DNA of 58,761 nt from Bacteroidales bacterium (GTDB lineage: Bacteria > Bacteroidota > Bacteroidia > Bacteroidales > VadinHA17). The DNA lies in the NCBI GenBank assembly GCA_009877105.1, contig WXFD01000007.1, positions 1-58,761 of the forward strand, read 5' to 3'. The notes under the pieces were generated by a model, which did no database searches, had not been told where the DNA came from, and worked only from the letters and a program-made list of their open reading frames with translations. Positions within the stretch are counted from its first letter, which is position 1. Each line of letters begins with the position of its first letter. This document shows positions 17,390 through 26,664 of this stretch, piece by piece. Made by a program: the position numbers and the translations under genes.

Positions 17390-18958
17390 ATGAGATACTA
17401 TATATTTTTAATGATTTTTTTAGTCGGCGTTTTTTTAAATAGCTGTACAAAGGATTTTGACAAAATCAATACGAATCCCACTACCTATAACGCTGCGGAA
17501 TTCGATCCTAATTACCTGCTGACATCCACCCAGCTCGACTATGCCGGGATGACGGCTACCGGAGATGCCATAAGGGGGAATTTCATTTATTCTTCCACCA
17601 TGATACAGGGACTGGCCTCGGTACTGGATTTTTGGGTCGGCGATAAATACCTGCTCAACGAACAGTACAGCGGTGCCTATTTTGAAGGCGCCTACCAGAC
17701 CCAGGTTAAGAAAATTGTGGATCTCCTGGAAATTACAAGGGAAAGGGAAGAATTCAGTAACTTGCATCAGATTGGCCGCCTGATGAAAGCCATGATTTTT
17801 CAGAGAATAACCGATCTGTATGGAGATGTACCTTATTTTGAGGCAGGCAAGGGTTATTATGCTAATGTATACTTCCCTTCGTATGATTCCCAGGAGAAAA
17901 TCTATCTTGACCTGCTGAAAGAAGTTGAAGAAGCTGTGAATGCTTTGAATCCAGCGAAAGATATACCTACGGGAGATGCCTACTATAATGGAAATATCAC
18001 GCAATGGGAGAGATTTGGCAATACCCTGCTGCTGAAAATAGCAATGAGGCTCACAAAAGTAAATCCGGCCCTGGCAAAGGAGTATGCTAATAAAGTTAAG
18101 GGCAAGACTATGAACAGCAATAATGACAATGCATACCTGGTGCACGAAGATGCCGGCGGAGCAGTTGAAAACCGAAATACCAGGGTCTTAAACGGGGATG
18201 AAGGACCTGATTACTTCTATCTGAAATGGTCGGATACGTTCATTGATTATTTAAAATCACATAATGATCCCAGGCTTGGAAAAGTAGCTGTCACAAAGCT
18301 TTACCTTGAATCCGGATCCAAACAGAGAAATCCGAATTATGTTACTGATCCGGCAGTGCAAAAAGGGATGCCAAACGGGAAGGACCAGAGCGACCGGGTC
18401 GGATTGAGTATTTACCTGGATCCGAGCTACACAGGATTTCCTGACTATTCTTCCGTGTCTCCTTTCATGGCCAAGAAGGATGGGCCGACGTTTGTCCTGA
18501 CATATACTGAATCGGAATTACTGATTGCCGAGGCAGCATCAAGATGGCCCGATCTGAACCTGGATGCTGAAGAACACTATAATAATGCAATTAAAGCATC
18601 AGTAACATTTTTATCGCAATATGATCCGGCCCTGTCGGTTTCTGAACAAGATGCCGAAGATTATCTTGATGAGAATCCTTTCGACGCCGGTTCAGCCCTG
18701 GAAAATATAAATACCCAGTACTGGGTTCACAGCTGTATCACCCTCAATTTTTACGAAGCCTGGATTAACTGGAGAAGATCCGGATTTCCGGTTTTGGTGC
18801 CGGTGAATTATCCCAATAATGTTACCGGTGGAACGATTCCAAGGCGATTTCCTTATCCGCTCTCGGAAGCAAGCATCAATCCCGATAACTACAAAAAGGC
18901 TTCCGACTCGGTTAACGGCGGCGATACTTTGAAGGGAAAAGTCTGGTGGGATCAGTAA
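17390..18958 (+). CDS. SusD/RagB-type substrate-binding lipoprotein
   Basis: A 522-residue surface lipoprotein with lipobox FLNSC (Cys19) followed by TKDFDKINTNPT, which is typical of the SusD-like_2 group. It carries helical TPR-like sections (for example GRLMKAMIFQRITDLYGDVPYFEAGKG) and a C-terminal region with YTESELLIAEAASRW and the FYEAWINWRRSGFP motif. It binds glycan on the cell surface and works as the lid on the SusC barrel. It is encoded right after susC and before two GH18 genes. Confidence 0.94.
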   Translation: MRYYIFLMIFLVGVFLNSCTKDFDKINTNPTTYNAAEFDPNYLLTSTQLDYAGMTATGDAIRGNFIYSSTMIQGLASVLDFWVGDKYLLNEQYSGAYFEGAYQTQVKKIVDLLEITREREEFSNLHQIGRLMKAMIFQRITDLYGDVPYFEAGKGYYANVYFPSYDSQEKIYLDLLKEVEEAVNALNPAKDIPTGDAYYNGNITQWERFGNTLLLKIAMRLTKVNPALAKEYANKVKGKTMNSNNDNAYLVHEDAGGAVENRNTRVLNGDEGPDYFYLKWSDTFIDYLKSHNDPRLGKVAVTKLYLESGSKQRNPNYVTDPAVQKGMPNGKDQSDRVGLSIYLDPSYTGFPDYSSVSPFMAKKDGPTFVLTYTESELLIAEAASRWPDLNLDAEEHYNNAIKASVTFLSQYDPALSVSEQDAEDYLDENPFDAGSALENINTQYWVHSCITLNFYEAWINWRRSGFPVLVPVNYPNNVTGGTIPRRFPYPLSEASINPDNYKKASDSVNGGDTLKGKVWWDQ

Positions 18959-19004
18959 TTTTATCGGGTTCGAACATTAATAATTCTATAATAATCCAGT
19001 ACCT

Positions 19005-20042
19005 ATGAAAAACAAATGTCCAGTCTTGTACCTGCCTTTTTTATTTCTTGGCTTGGTTTCCTGCAATTCTCCGGTTAATCCTGACAAGGATCAGGCAAAT
19101 TCATTCAAAGTAGTAGGATACTATCTGCCCGGGAAAGATATTTCCGGCGTAGCTTCACTGCAATATGAATACCTGACTTCTGTCAATTATTCCTTTGCGC
19201 GTCCCGCAGCTGACGGGAGCGGAAACCTTGAACCACTTCCCAACCCTGGTATTTTGCATGCTTTGGTTGAAAAAGCTCATGCCCATGGGGTTGAAGTATT
19301 TATTTCAGTCGGAGGATTTGATATCGGCGACGGCCCGGGGATCGACAGACGGTTTGAAGTGTTGGCCGACAAGGAAGAATCCAGGATTCAGTTTGCAAAT
19401 TCAGTCATGAATATGATCAGGGAGTTTGATCTGGACGGCGCAGATATTGACTGGGAATTCCCGGATGCCGTAGAACCTTCCATTTCAAATTTTACAAGTC
19501 TGATGGCCACTTTGTCAGAAACTTTGAAAAAAGAAGGCAAGAAAGTAACCATTGCTGTGGAATCCCATCACCTGCCCTATACCTACGGGGTTGACAATGC
19601 TGTTTTCGATCTGGTTGACTGGGTTAATATAATGGGCTATGACAACGAAGAATTCGGATCCCACAGGCCTCACCAGCTGACGGCCCATGCACCCTACTGG
19701 CTTTCGGAAATTGCTTTCGACCACTGGGTAAAAAAGCGGGGGCTGCCAAAAGAGAAGGCGGTAATGGGAGTTCCGTTCTATGGGAAAGGAACAAACCGCT
19801 CATATCATCCCTACCGGATGCTGCTTGCCCGGGGCGCAGATCCATATGCGGATGTGGCTTACAGCGACACCGGTGTGATCTATGACAAGGTGGATGGTTA
19901 CTTCTATATGGGTATAAAAACGATGCAAAGAACCACCCGCCTGGCACAAAGACGCGGGGCTGGCATAATGATCTGGGAGATTTCCTGTGATACAACCGGC
20001 CAATACTCTTTGCTAAAAGCAATAAATGATGCGATAAGGTAA
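19005..20042 (+). CDS. GH18 glycosidase lipoprotein A
   Basis: A 345-residue lipoprotein (lipobox LVSC, Cys20) with one GH18 TIM barrel. The catalytic motif DGADIDWE (144-151) has the acid Glu151 and the assisting Asp residues. SVGGF (101-105) and WVNIMGYD are further GH18 landmarks. The family hydrolyses beta-1,4 links between GlcNAc residues, as in chitin or the N-glycan core. It is shorter than multi-domain chitinases and has no carbohydrate-binding module. It is followed 71 bp later by a related GH18 gene, and the pair probably arose by tandem duplication. Chitinase versus endo-beta-N-acetylglucosaminidase cannot be told from the sequence alone. Confidence 0.9.
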   Translation: MKNKCPVLYLPFLFLGLVSCNSPVNPDKDQANSFKVVGYYLPGKDISGVASLQYEYLTSVNYSFARPAADGSGNLEPLPNPGILHALVEKAHAHGVEVFISVGGFDIGDGPGIDRRFEVLADKEESRIQFANSVMNMIREFDLDGADIDWEFPDAVEPSISNFTSLMATLSETLKKEGKKVTIAVESHHLPYTYGVDNAVFDLVDWVNIMGYDNEEFGSHRPHQLTAHAPYWLSEIAFDHWVKKRGLPKEKAVMGVPFYGKGTNRSYHPYRMLLARGADPYADVAYSDTGVIYDKVDGYFYMGIKTMQRTTRLAQRRGAGIMIWEISCDTTGQYSLLKAINDAIR

Positions 20043-20045
20043 ACT

Positions 20046-20072
20046 GCAGATCTGGTATGGGACCAGATCTGC
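20046..20072 (+). repeat. Perfect hairpin between the two GH18 genes
   Basis: Stem GCAGATCTGGT (20046-20056) / ACCAGATCTGC (20062-20072), 11 bp, loop ATGGG. There is no T-run. It is a likely mRNA processing or stabilising hairpin inside the PUL transcript. Confidence 0.6.
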
Positions 20073-20113
20073 CAGGTTTATCCTGAGAATAAATAACTAA
20101 ATGCTGGCTGAAC

Positions 20114-21154
20114 ATGAAATATACTGGAATCATATTTGCTTCATGGTTTTCATTGCTGATGATGGCTTCATGTGCACCATCGGACAGGAACAGACCTGCA
20201 GTCGAACCTGATGATTTTGAAGTTGTAGGATACCTGTTCTGGTCTGAGCGTACTCCCGACCGGTGGGGATCGATGAATACCAGGAATATACCATACGAAT
20301 ACCTGACAACAATCAATTATGCCTTTGTATTTCCCGAAGCCGACCGGACAGGCCGGCTTACCTCAGTTCCCTATCCCGACACCCTGCATGCACTGGTACG
20401 GGAAGCTCACTCGCACAATGTGAAGGTTCTGATTTCCATTGGCGGTTTCATGATCGGTGATAACCCGGGGGTTGACAATCGTTTTGAAGTGATTGCGAAC
20501 AACCAGGTAACCCGTGACCGTTTTGTGAAGGAAGCGATGGATCTGGTCCGTGAGTTTAACCTTGACGGGGTTGATATGGATTGGGAATTTCCGGATGCAG
20601 TGGAGCCTTCGCTGAGCAACTTCGTTTTGCTTATGAAGGAATTACATGAGCAGCTGCATCCCATGGGGAAGAAGCTGACGTCTGCGGTTGAAGCCTCCGA
20701 TTTCGTTTATACCTATGGGGTGGATGAATCGGTTTACCAGTATGTTGACTGGATAAACATTATGGGTTACGACGGGGATGTAAGCGCACGCGGTTACCCA
20801 AATAAGGCTATCTTTCACTCACCTTACTGGTGGTCTGAAATGATCATGGAACACTGGATTGATGAAAAGGGATTGCCCAGGGAGAAGGCTGTCCTGGGTG
20901 TTCCCTTCTACGGGAAGGGAACCAACCGGTTTGGCGGCGCTTATCGCGGACTGCTGGCACGCGGGGCGGATCCCTATGCGGATAAATTTGACAGTGTTTA
21001 TTATAACGGAATTAAAACAATGAAGAAGAAAACGGTACTGGCAAAAAAGCGCGGGCGCGGCATGATGATCTGGGAAATCTCCGGTGATGCGCCAGGGGAA
21101 TATTCATTGTTGCGGGCTATAAATGAGGCTATTATTGAGTTTGATAAAAATTAA
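20114..21154 (+). CDS. GH18 glycosidase lipoprotein B
   Basis: A 346-residue lipoprotein (lipobox MASC, Cys20) with one GH18 barrel. The catalytic motif is DGVDMDWE (151-158), with Glu158 as the acid. ISIGGF and WINIMGYD match the family, and the C-terminal region (GVPFYGKGT, ARGADPYAD, MIWEIS) is close to the upstream paralogue. Differences cluster in the loops just after the signal peptide and after NIMGYD, where substrate specificity is usually set. It is 13 bp upstream of the CoA-transferase start and clearly in the same operon. Confidence 0.9.
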   Translation: MKYTGIIFASWFSLLMMASCAPSDRNRPAVEPDDFEVVGYLFWSERTPDRWGSMNTRNIPYEYLTTINYAFVFPEADRTGRLTSVPYPDTLHALVREAHSHNVKVLISIGGFMIGDNPGVDNRFEVIANNQVTRDRFVKEAMDLVREFNLDGVDMDWEFPDAVEPSLSNFVLLMKELHEQLHPMGKKLTSAVEASDFVYTYGVDESVYQYVDWINIMGYDGDVSARGYPNKAIFHSPYWWSEMIMEHWIDEKGLPREKAVLGVPFYGKGTNRFGGAYRGLLARGADPYADKFDSVYYNGIKTMKKKTVLAKKRGRGMMIWEISGDAPGEYSLLRAINEAIIEFDKN

Positions 21155-21167
21155 TAAGGAACGGGAT

Positions 21168-22364
21168 ATGCTTAAGGGTATCAAAGTACTGAGTTTCACT
21201 CATTTCATGCAGGGCCCATCGGCGGTTCAGACGCTGGCGGATCTGGGTGCTGATGTTATTAAGGTAGAGCGCAGGGAAGGTGCGTATGAGAGGTTCTGGT
21301 CGGGGATGGATACATACAAGAACAATGTGAGTGTGTTTTTCCTCCTGGCTAACCGTAACCAGAGGAGCCTTGCGATTGATCTTCGCAAGGAAGAGGGGAA
21401 GGAGATTATTTACAAGCTGGTCAGGGAGACCGATGTGGTGGTTGAGAATTATCGTCCGGGCGTAATGGAGAGGCTTGGAATGGGATATGAAAGGCTGAAG
21501 GAGATCAACCCGAAGCTGATCTATTGTTCCTGTTCAGGATACGGCCCGGACGGTCCCTGCGTAAAACTGCCCGGGCAGGACCTGTTGCTTCAGTCTTACA
21601 GCGGGCTGATGTCGCTTACCGGTCGCAAAAACGATCCTCCCACTCCGGTGGGCACCGCAGTGGTTGATCAGCATGGCGCCGTGCTTGCCGCACTCGGAGT
21701 GATCGCTGCACTTTTCAGTCGCGAACGGACAGGAAAGGGATGCAGGATAGACAGCAGCCTTCTGAATGCGGCACTGGACCTGCAGGCTGAATCACTGGCA
21801 TATTATCTGAACAAGGGTGAAATATGGGACAGGAGCGACACGGGCCTTGCAAGCCGTTTTCACCAGGCTCCCTACGGAGTTTATAAGACAAAAGACGGCT
21901 ATTTAACCGTTTCCAACACCCCCGTTGAGAAACTAGCCGAAATATTGGAATCCGATGAGCTGGCCCAATACACCTCCGGTGACCAGATGCAGAAAAGAGA
22001 CGAAATTGACCTCATCTTCAGCAATATAATGAAAACACGCACCACCGGCGAATGGGAGCAGTTCTTCACTGCCCACGACATCTGGTTTGCCCCGGTGAAT
22101 GATTACAAGGCAGTTGAGAATGATGCACAGGTGAAATGGAATGAAATCATTTTTACCTACCAGCATCCCGATGCCGGTGAGATCAGGCTTGTCAATCACC
22201 CGCTGCGCTATAATGGTGAAGCACGTGTGCAAAGACTGCATCAGCCGGCAATTGGCGAACATTCGGCTGAAATATTGCGGCAGCTGGGATATGAAGATGC
22301 AGAGATAAGGGAAATGATAGAAAATGAGATAATTGTGTCTAATGAAAGAAAACAGGGATCATGA
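21168..22364 (+). CDS. Family III CoA-transferase (CaiB/BaiF type)
   Basis: A 398-residue cytoplasmic enzyme that moves CoA between carboxylic acids. The family core is clear: LADLGADVIKVE, FFLLANRNQRSLAIDL, VVENYRPGVMERLGMGYE, YCSCSGYGPDGP and GQDLLLQSYSGL, with the catalytic Asp138. The ATG at 21168 is preferred to one at 21123 because it follows AAGGAACGGG and avoids overlapping the GH18 gene. It is coupled to an enoyl-CoA hydratase by a 4-bp overlap, as in carnitine-type (caiB/caiD) pathways. A CoA-transferase inside a glycan locus is unusual. The acid substrate is unknown, and it may be an acyl group released from the glycan. Confidence 0.88.
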   Translation: MLKGIKVLSFTHFMQGPSAVQTLADLGADVIKVERREGAYERFWSGMDTYKNNVSVFFLLANRNQRSLAIDLRKEEGKEIIYKLVRETDVVVENYRPGVMERLGMGYERLKEINPKLIYCSCSGYGPDGPCVKLPGQDLLLQSYSGLMSLTGRKNDPPTPVGTAVVDQHGAVLAALGVIAALFSRERTGKGCRIDSSLLNAALDLQAESLAYYLNKGEIWDRSDTGLASRFHQAPYGVYKTKDGYLTVSNTPVEKLAEILESDELAQYTSGDQMQKRDEIDLIFSNIMKTRTTGEWEQFFTAHDIWFAPVNDYKAVENDAQVKWNEIIFTYQHPDAGEIRLVNHPLRYNGEARVQRLHQPAIGEHSAEILRQLGYEDAEIREMIENEIIVSNERKQGS

Positions 22365-23125
22365 TCAGGCTTGAAAAAACAAAGGACAGGGTGGCAGTTG
22401 TTTATCTTGATAATCCCCCACTGAATATCCTCACCCTGGAAATGACGCAATGCCTGATCAGCCTGTTTTCCGAAATGGAAACTGATGACGGCATCCGTGT
22501 TGTAATTGTTACCGGTGCCGGCGAAAAAGCTTTCTGTGCCGGTGCCGACATTAAGGAATTTGCTGCGGTGCGCGACAGGGTAACTGAGAAAAAGCTTGGA
22601 AAGGAAAATGAAGCTCTTCTGAAAATAGAGAAACTGACCAAACCAGTAATTGCCGCGTTGAATGGAATAACCCTTGGAGGAGGTTGCGAAATCGCCCTTG
22701 CCTGCGATATACGGATCATTGGCGAAAATGAGAAGATCGGACTTCCCGAGATCAGACTTGGAGTTTTTCCGGGAAGCGGAGGACTGTACCGGCTGCCCAG
22801 GATCGTAGGTTTGTCCAATGCCCTTGAAATGATGTATACCGGCAATATCCTTACATCCCTTGAAGCTTATCGCATTGGACTGGTCAATCATGTTACCCGT
22901 CCGAAAGAGGCACTGTCGTTTGCCATGGAGCTTGCCAGCAAAATCGCGAAACAACCCGCAGAGGCTTTGGCGTGTATTAAGGAAGGAGTACGAAAGTCAC
23001 TTGAAATATCACAGGAAGATGCCATCCGGCTTAATCTCGAATTGAGTGAGCGCGTTTTCAGATCGCCCGATTGCGAAGAAGGCGTCAGGGCATTTTTTGA
23101 AAAAAGGCCACCTAGTTTTAAATGA
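22361..23125 (+). CDS. Enoyl-CoA hydratase/isomerase (crotonase family)
   Basis: A 254-residue crotonase-fold enzyme. It shows the oxyanion-hole motif CAGADIKEF, GGGCEIALACD with Glu110, and LPEIRLGVFPGSGG with Glu130; these two Glu residues correspond to the catalytic pair of true enoyl-CoA hydratases. It probably hydrates the double bond of an acyl-CoA made by the upstream CoA-transferase, to which it is translationally coupled (ATGA). Its reading frame ends 25 bp before the GH88 start. Confidence 0.9.
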   Translation: MIRLEKTKDRVAVVYLDNPPLNILTLEMTQCLISLFSEMETDDGIRVVIVTGAGEKAFCAGADIKEFAAVRDRVTEKKLGKENEALLKIEKLTKPVIAALNGITLGGGCEIALACDIRIIGENEKIGLPEIRLGVFPGSGGLYRLPRIVGLSNALEMMYTGNILTSLEAYRIGLVNHVTRPKEALSFAMELASKIAKQPAEALACIKEGVRKSLEISQEDAIRLNLELSERVFRSPDCEEGVRAFFEKRPPSFK

Positions 23126-23150
23126 CAGGAAAACTATAAAGAACAGCATA

Positions 23151-24275
23151 ATGGAGCTTACTGATATTTTTGAAAGGGGCCTTGAAAAAGTGGAATACAT
23201 GTACGGGGATCTGCATGGGATGTTTCCGCATATTACAAAGGATGGTAAATGGCTTGTCAATGAAAACGGGCACTGGACAGGCGGGTTCTGGACCGGATTA
23301 CTATGGATGAGGGCACTCCGGGATGAAAACGGCAGAAAGCAGACCGCCGATGCCCTGAGCCAGGCAAAAAAGCTTGCTGTCAGAATGAAGGATAATAAAA
23401 CACACGACATGGGCTTCATATTTGGTCCGAGCTGTGTCTTTGGAAATAATATTCATCCTGATGAACAGCTTGTTGAAATGGCACTTGCAGGTGCCCGGAA
23501 CATGGAGGACCTGTTTGAGGAAAAGGCAGGACTCATACTTGCCTGGGACGAACCCGGCTATGAAGGGATTGCCATTGTTGACACTATAATGAATATTCCT
23601 CTGATGATATGGGCTTCCGGACAGCAGAACGACAAAGCCCTTTATCATAAGGGTATTACGGCAGCCTGCAATATATACAGGAACCATGTCCGCGATGACG
23701 GTTCAACATACCATACAGTACGCTGGGAAACCGGCAGCTACCGGGTCGTGGAACGCTCAACCCATCAGGGGTATGGACCCGAAACCTGCTGGTCGAGAGG
23801 CCAGGCATGGGCATTGTACGGTTTTGCCAATATGTTTCGCTATACCTCGCACAAAGATTACCTGGCGGTATCACAAAAACTGGCCACCTATTTCTGGGAG
23901 CATCTGGACGATGACAATTGTCTTCCCCGCTGGGATTTTTCCTTCAGGAATAACAGCCAGGAACCCATAGACGCAGCAGCAGCTTCAATTGCAGCCTCCG
24001 GCATGCTGCTCCTGTCGGGAATGCTCCAGTTTGATCATCAGGCTGATTCGTCAGCTTTATGGAAAAACCGGGCCGAAAAAATTATCCGTTCCCTTGCGGA
24101 GCACTGTTTTTACAGAGATATGGCGAAATATGGACTAATTGAAGGGGTCACGGTCGATAAGCCTCGGAATTCAGGCATTAATGAATCATCCATGTATGGT
24201 GATTATTATTTTATGGAGTCTCTTTATCGTTTCCTGAATTACGATAATGAAAAAATGCAGGATATGCTTTATTGA
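23151..24275 (+). CDS. GH88 family unsaturated glucuronyl hydrolase
   Basis: A 374-residue enzyme of the GH88/GH105-like (alpha/alpha)6-barrel class that removes unsaturated uronic acids left by polysaccharide lyases. Asp86 (THDMGF) and Asp144 (VDTIMN) match the two catalytic Asp positions of the Bacillus enzyme; GGFWTGLLW, CWSRGQAWALYGFANM and GDYYFMESLYR are further family landmarks. The ATG at 23151 is preferred; the frame opens further upstream only by overlapping the hydratase gene. No signal peptide is seen, so it should act in the cytoplasm on imported oligosaccharides, with the MFS transporter downstream supplying them. Confidence 0.88.
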   Translation: MELTDIFERGLEKVEYMYGDLHGMFPHITKDGKWLVNENGHWTGGFWTGLLWMRALRDENGRKQTADALSQAKKLAVRMKDNKTHDMGFIFGPSCVFGNNIHPDEQLVEMALAGARNMEDLFEEKAGLILAWDEPGYEGIAIVDTIMNIPLMIWASGQQNDKALYHKGITAACNIYRNHVRDDGSTYHTVRWETGSYRVVERSTHQGYGPETCWSRGQAWALYGFANMFRYTSHKDYLAVSQKLATYFWEHLDDDNCLPRWDFSFRNNSQEPIDAAAASIAASGMLLLSGMLQFDHQADSSALWKNRAEKIIRSLAEHCFYRDMAKYGLIEGVTVDKPRNSGINESSMYGDYYFMESLYRFLNYDNEKMQDMLY

Positions 24276-24304
24276 AGCTTGCTAAAGCTTATTAAATAAG
24301 GATT

Positions 24305-25633
24305 ATGAATGATTTGTACATTGAAAGTGTAGTTGTAAGGAAACTTAACGTAAGGATCCTTCTGTTTCTGATGATTTGTTATTTTGTGTCGATTCTCGAC
24401 CGTGTCAACATAAGTGTGGCCTCGCTTACCATGAATGAAGCCCTGAACTTCAGTCCGGCTGTTTATGGCTTTGGGGCAGGCATTTTTTTCGTGGGTTATT
24501 TCATATTTGAAGTACCCAGTAACATTATCCTTCACAGGGTGGGTGCACCCCTCTGGATAGCACGTATAATGGTCACCTGGGGCATAATAACAATCTGTAT
24601 GCTGCTGGTGTTCAACAGTATTTCCTTTTTCAGCATACGTTTTCTGCTGGGTGTGGCAGAAGCTGGATTTTACCCGGGGGTCATCTATTACCTGTCGCGA
24701 TTTTATCCCCTGAGCCATCGTACCAAAGCCATCGGATTGTTTCAGATTGCTTCTCCGGTAGCCCTGATGATCGGTTCACCCCTGATAGGTCTGATTTTAG
24801 GTCTTCACGGTGCACTTGGACTGCAGGGATGGCAGCTGATATTTCTGCTCACAGGCATTCCTGCTGTATTGCTTGGCGTGATATGTTACTTTTACCTTAA
24901 ACCTTCAATAGGAAAATTGAAATGGCTTACTCCGAAAGAAAGAGACTGGCTGGAAAACCAGCTTCAGAGTGAAAATGAAAATAAACCCTTCGGTCATCTT
25001 AAATTCTACCATGTGTTCGCCAAGCGCCAGGTATGGCTGGCAACCTTTCTTCTTTTTGCCATAAACGTTGGCTTCAATGGCGTTGCTTTCTGGACCCCGC
25101 AAATAATCAAATCCATTGGGACAGGCAGCAACCTGATGGCAAGCGTACTGACGGGAATCCCCTATCTGGTTGCGGCAGTATCAGTGGTTCTCGTGTCGCG
25201 GCATTCCGATAAAACAGGTGAGCGAAAACTGCATGTCCTATTCTGCCTGCTGGCTTCTGGCATGGGATTCTTATTAAGCTCACAGGCTACTCATCCGTTC
25301 ATTATGCTGACCGGATTATCAATTGCTACCGCGGGCCTGTTATCGGCAATGCCTCCCCTGTGGACCTTTCCCATAGGAATGTTTTCAGGAGTGGCCGCTG
25401 CTACAGCTATTGCCACCATCAACTCATTCGGTGTCCTTGGCGGAATCGTGGGGCCGAATATTCTAGGCTTTGTCACAAACGCAACAGGCAGGATTTCATC
25501 GGGTCTGGTAGTTGTGGCAGCTTTCCTGATTGCAGGCTCCATAGGATCCCTGTTTCTGAAAGTAACAGGAAATACCCATGCCGGGGAATCAGCCTTACAG
25601 GCAGAATCGGGTGTTATTATTGCCAATAAGTGA
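24305..25633 (+). CDS. MFS transporter, anion:cation symporter (hexuronate-type) family
   Basis: A 442-residue inner-membrane transporter with about 12 membrane segments. The N-terminal half shows ILDRVNISVASLTMNEAL and FFVGYFIFEVPSNIILHRVGA, typical of the ACS family (hexuronate, tartrate, phthalate and similar organic anions). It follows the GH88 gene by 29 bp and is the last gene of the PUL operon. The likely cargo is an unsaturated uronate-containing sugar or a related organic anion. The family is clear; the substrate is inferred. Confidence 0.87.
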   Translation: MNDLYIESVVVRKLNVRILLFLMICYFVSILDRVNISVASLTMNEALNFSPAVYGFGAGIFFVGYFIFEVPSNIILHRVGAPLWIARIMVTWGIITICMLLVFNSISFFSIRFLLGVAEAGFYPGVIYYLSRFYPLSHRTKAIGLFQIASPVALMIGSPLIGLILGLHGALGLQGWQLIFLLTGIPAVLLGVICYFYLKPSIGKLKWLTPKERDWLENQLQSENENKPFGHLKFYHVFAKRQVWLATFLLFAINVGFNGVAFWTPQIIKSIGTGSNLMASVLTGIPYLVAAVSVVLVSRHSDKTGERKLHVLFCLLASGMGFLLSSQATHPFIMLTGLSIATAGLLSAMPPLWTFPIGMFSGVAAATAIATINSFGVLGGIVGPNILGFVTNATGRISSGLVVVAAFLIAGSIGSLFLKVTGNTHAGESALQAESGVIIANK

Positions 25634-25815
25634 CTGTAACCGCATGAAAAGGGAAAACCGTGCCTGGAGCCCTTTTGCCTGAAGGCGCCCCCTGAAGTTC
25701 AGCGGAAAGATTTTTGTCATTAGAAGCGGATCAGCCGGGTTGATCAGGCGGTTATGGAAGAAACCGGCCGGAAAGCAGAATGATCTTGAATATATCAGTG
25801 TAATAAGGGATGCAA

Positions 25816-26517
25816 TCACATTGAACGCCCGGCAGTTCCGGTTACAGCCTGATCCGGTGGCATCAGGGGATCTTTTTTAATATTTTCAGAAAGATCAAGC
25901 TCATAGGTAAATCCCTTATCCGATAAATTGATCCGGATTACTTTCATAACTATAAGATTTGCAAGTATCGATTCTGCCCTGTATGCCGAAATACGTGCCA
26001 ATTTCCTGAATTTTGAGAGAGTTATCGGACCTTTTTCTTTCAGATGTTCCAGCAGAATATTTTCTGATTTGCCAAATTTCACAAGGACACCGGAATTCTT
26101 TTCCTCTTTTTTCCATACCTGCAACAAGACCCGGTTGGCTGCAAGGTTCTGATCATTATGCCTGAAAAAGGGTATCCATCTTCCGTTTTCATCCTTTACC
26201 TTATACGGCCTTCTGGTTCCCCTGCTTACATCCACCTCAAGTATGCTTTTTTTCCCCAAGGTATGCGGTATGAGTTTGTAAGTGATCTCCGGCCTGCAGT
26301 ACAGATGGGCAGCTGTATCTATCATATAGATTTCCTCATCGGTTTTGATTCCCGCTATGCTACCGTTATCCCTGACCCCGATAAGTATCCTGCCGCCATC
26401 AGTGTTTGCAAAAGCCACAAGGGTTCTGGCTATTTTTCTGCTGTCGGTGACACAGTACTTGAAATCAAGCTGCTGACTTTCCCCCCCGGAAATCAAATCC
26501 CTGATGTACTTTTCCAT
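25816..26517 (-). CDS. AlbA_2/Schlafen-domain DNA-binding protein
   Basis: A 233-residue protein with an N-terminal AlbA_2 (Schlafen) domain (about 1-125): ESQQLDFKYCV, ARTLVAFANTDGGRILIGVRDNGSIAG, and a later RRPYKVKDENGRWIPFFRHNDQN. The C-terminal part (about 165-215) looks like a winged helix (GPITLSKFRKLARISAYRAESIL). Such proteins are usually predicted DNA- or RNA-binding regulators. It converges with the MFS transporter and has no partner gene, so its role is open. Confidence 0.85.
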   Translation of the reverse strand: MEKYIRDLISGGESQQLDFKYCVTDSRKIARTLVAFANTDGGRILIGVRDNGSIAGIKTDEEIYMIDTAAHLYCRPEITYKLIPHTLGKKSILEVDVSRGTRRPYKVKDENGRWIPFFRHNDQNLAANRVLLQVWKKEEKNSGVLVKFGKSENILLEHLKEKGPITLSKFRKLARISAYRAESILANLIVMKVIRINLSDKGFTYELDLSENIKKDPLMPPDQAVTGTAGRSM

Positions 26518-26616
26518 GTTCTGGATAAAAACGAAACTACCCTCCTTGTACTTGAGAACCTAAGACCTGAATGATTTAGCCCTATGTTAAATAAGTACAG
26601 GTAAAAGTAATCAGAA

Positions 26617-26643
26617 TTATCCTGAACACTGTTATCAGGATAA
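26617..26643 (-). terminator. Hairpin downstream of the DUF2934 gene
   Basis: Perfect 9-bp stem TTATCCTGA (26617-26625) / TCAGGATAA (26635-26643), 9-nt loop. It lies just after the minus-strand DUF2934 gene and before the AlbA_2 gene; the following T-run is weak, so termination is only probable. Confidence 0.5.
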
Positions 26644-26664
26644 CAATAAAGAGAATATGATCAG

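Noticed and set aside
17435..18145. 236-codon frame antisense to susD
   Set aside because: Shadow of the SusD gene, no domain or signal of its own.
19624..20316. 230-codon frame antisense to the GH18 genes
   Set aside because: It spans the 3' end of one GH18 gene and the start of the next; no protein features.
22241..22954. 237-codon frame antisense to the crotonase gene
   Set aside because: Shadow of a well-supported enzyme gene with intact catalytic residues.
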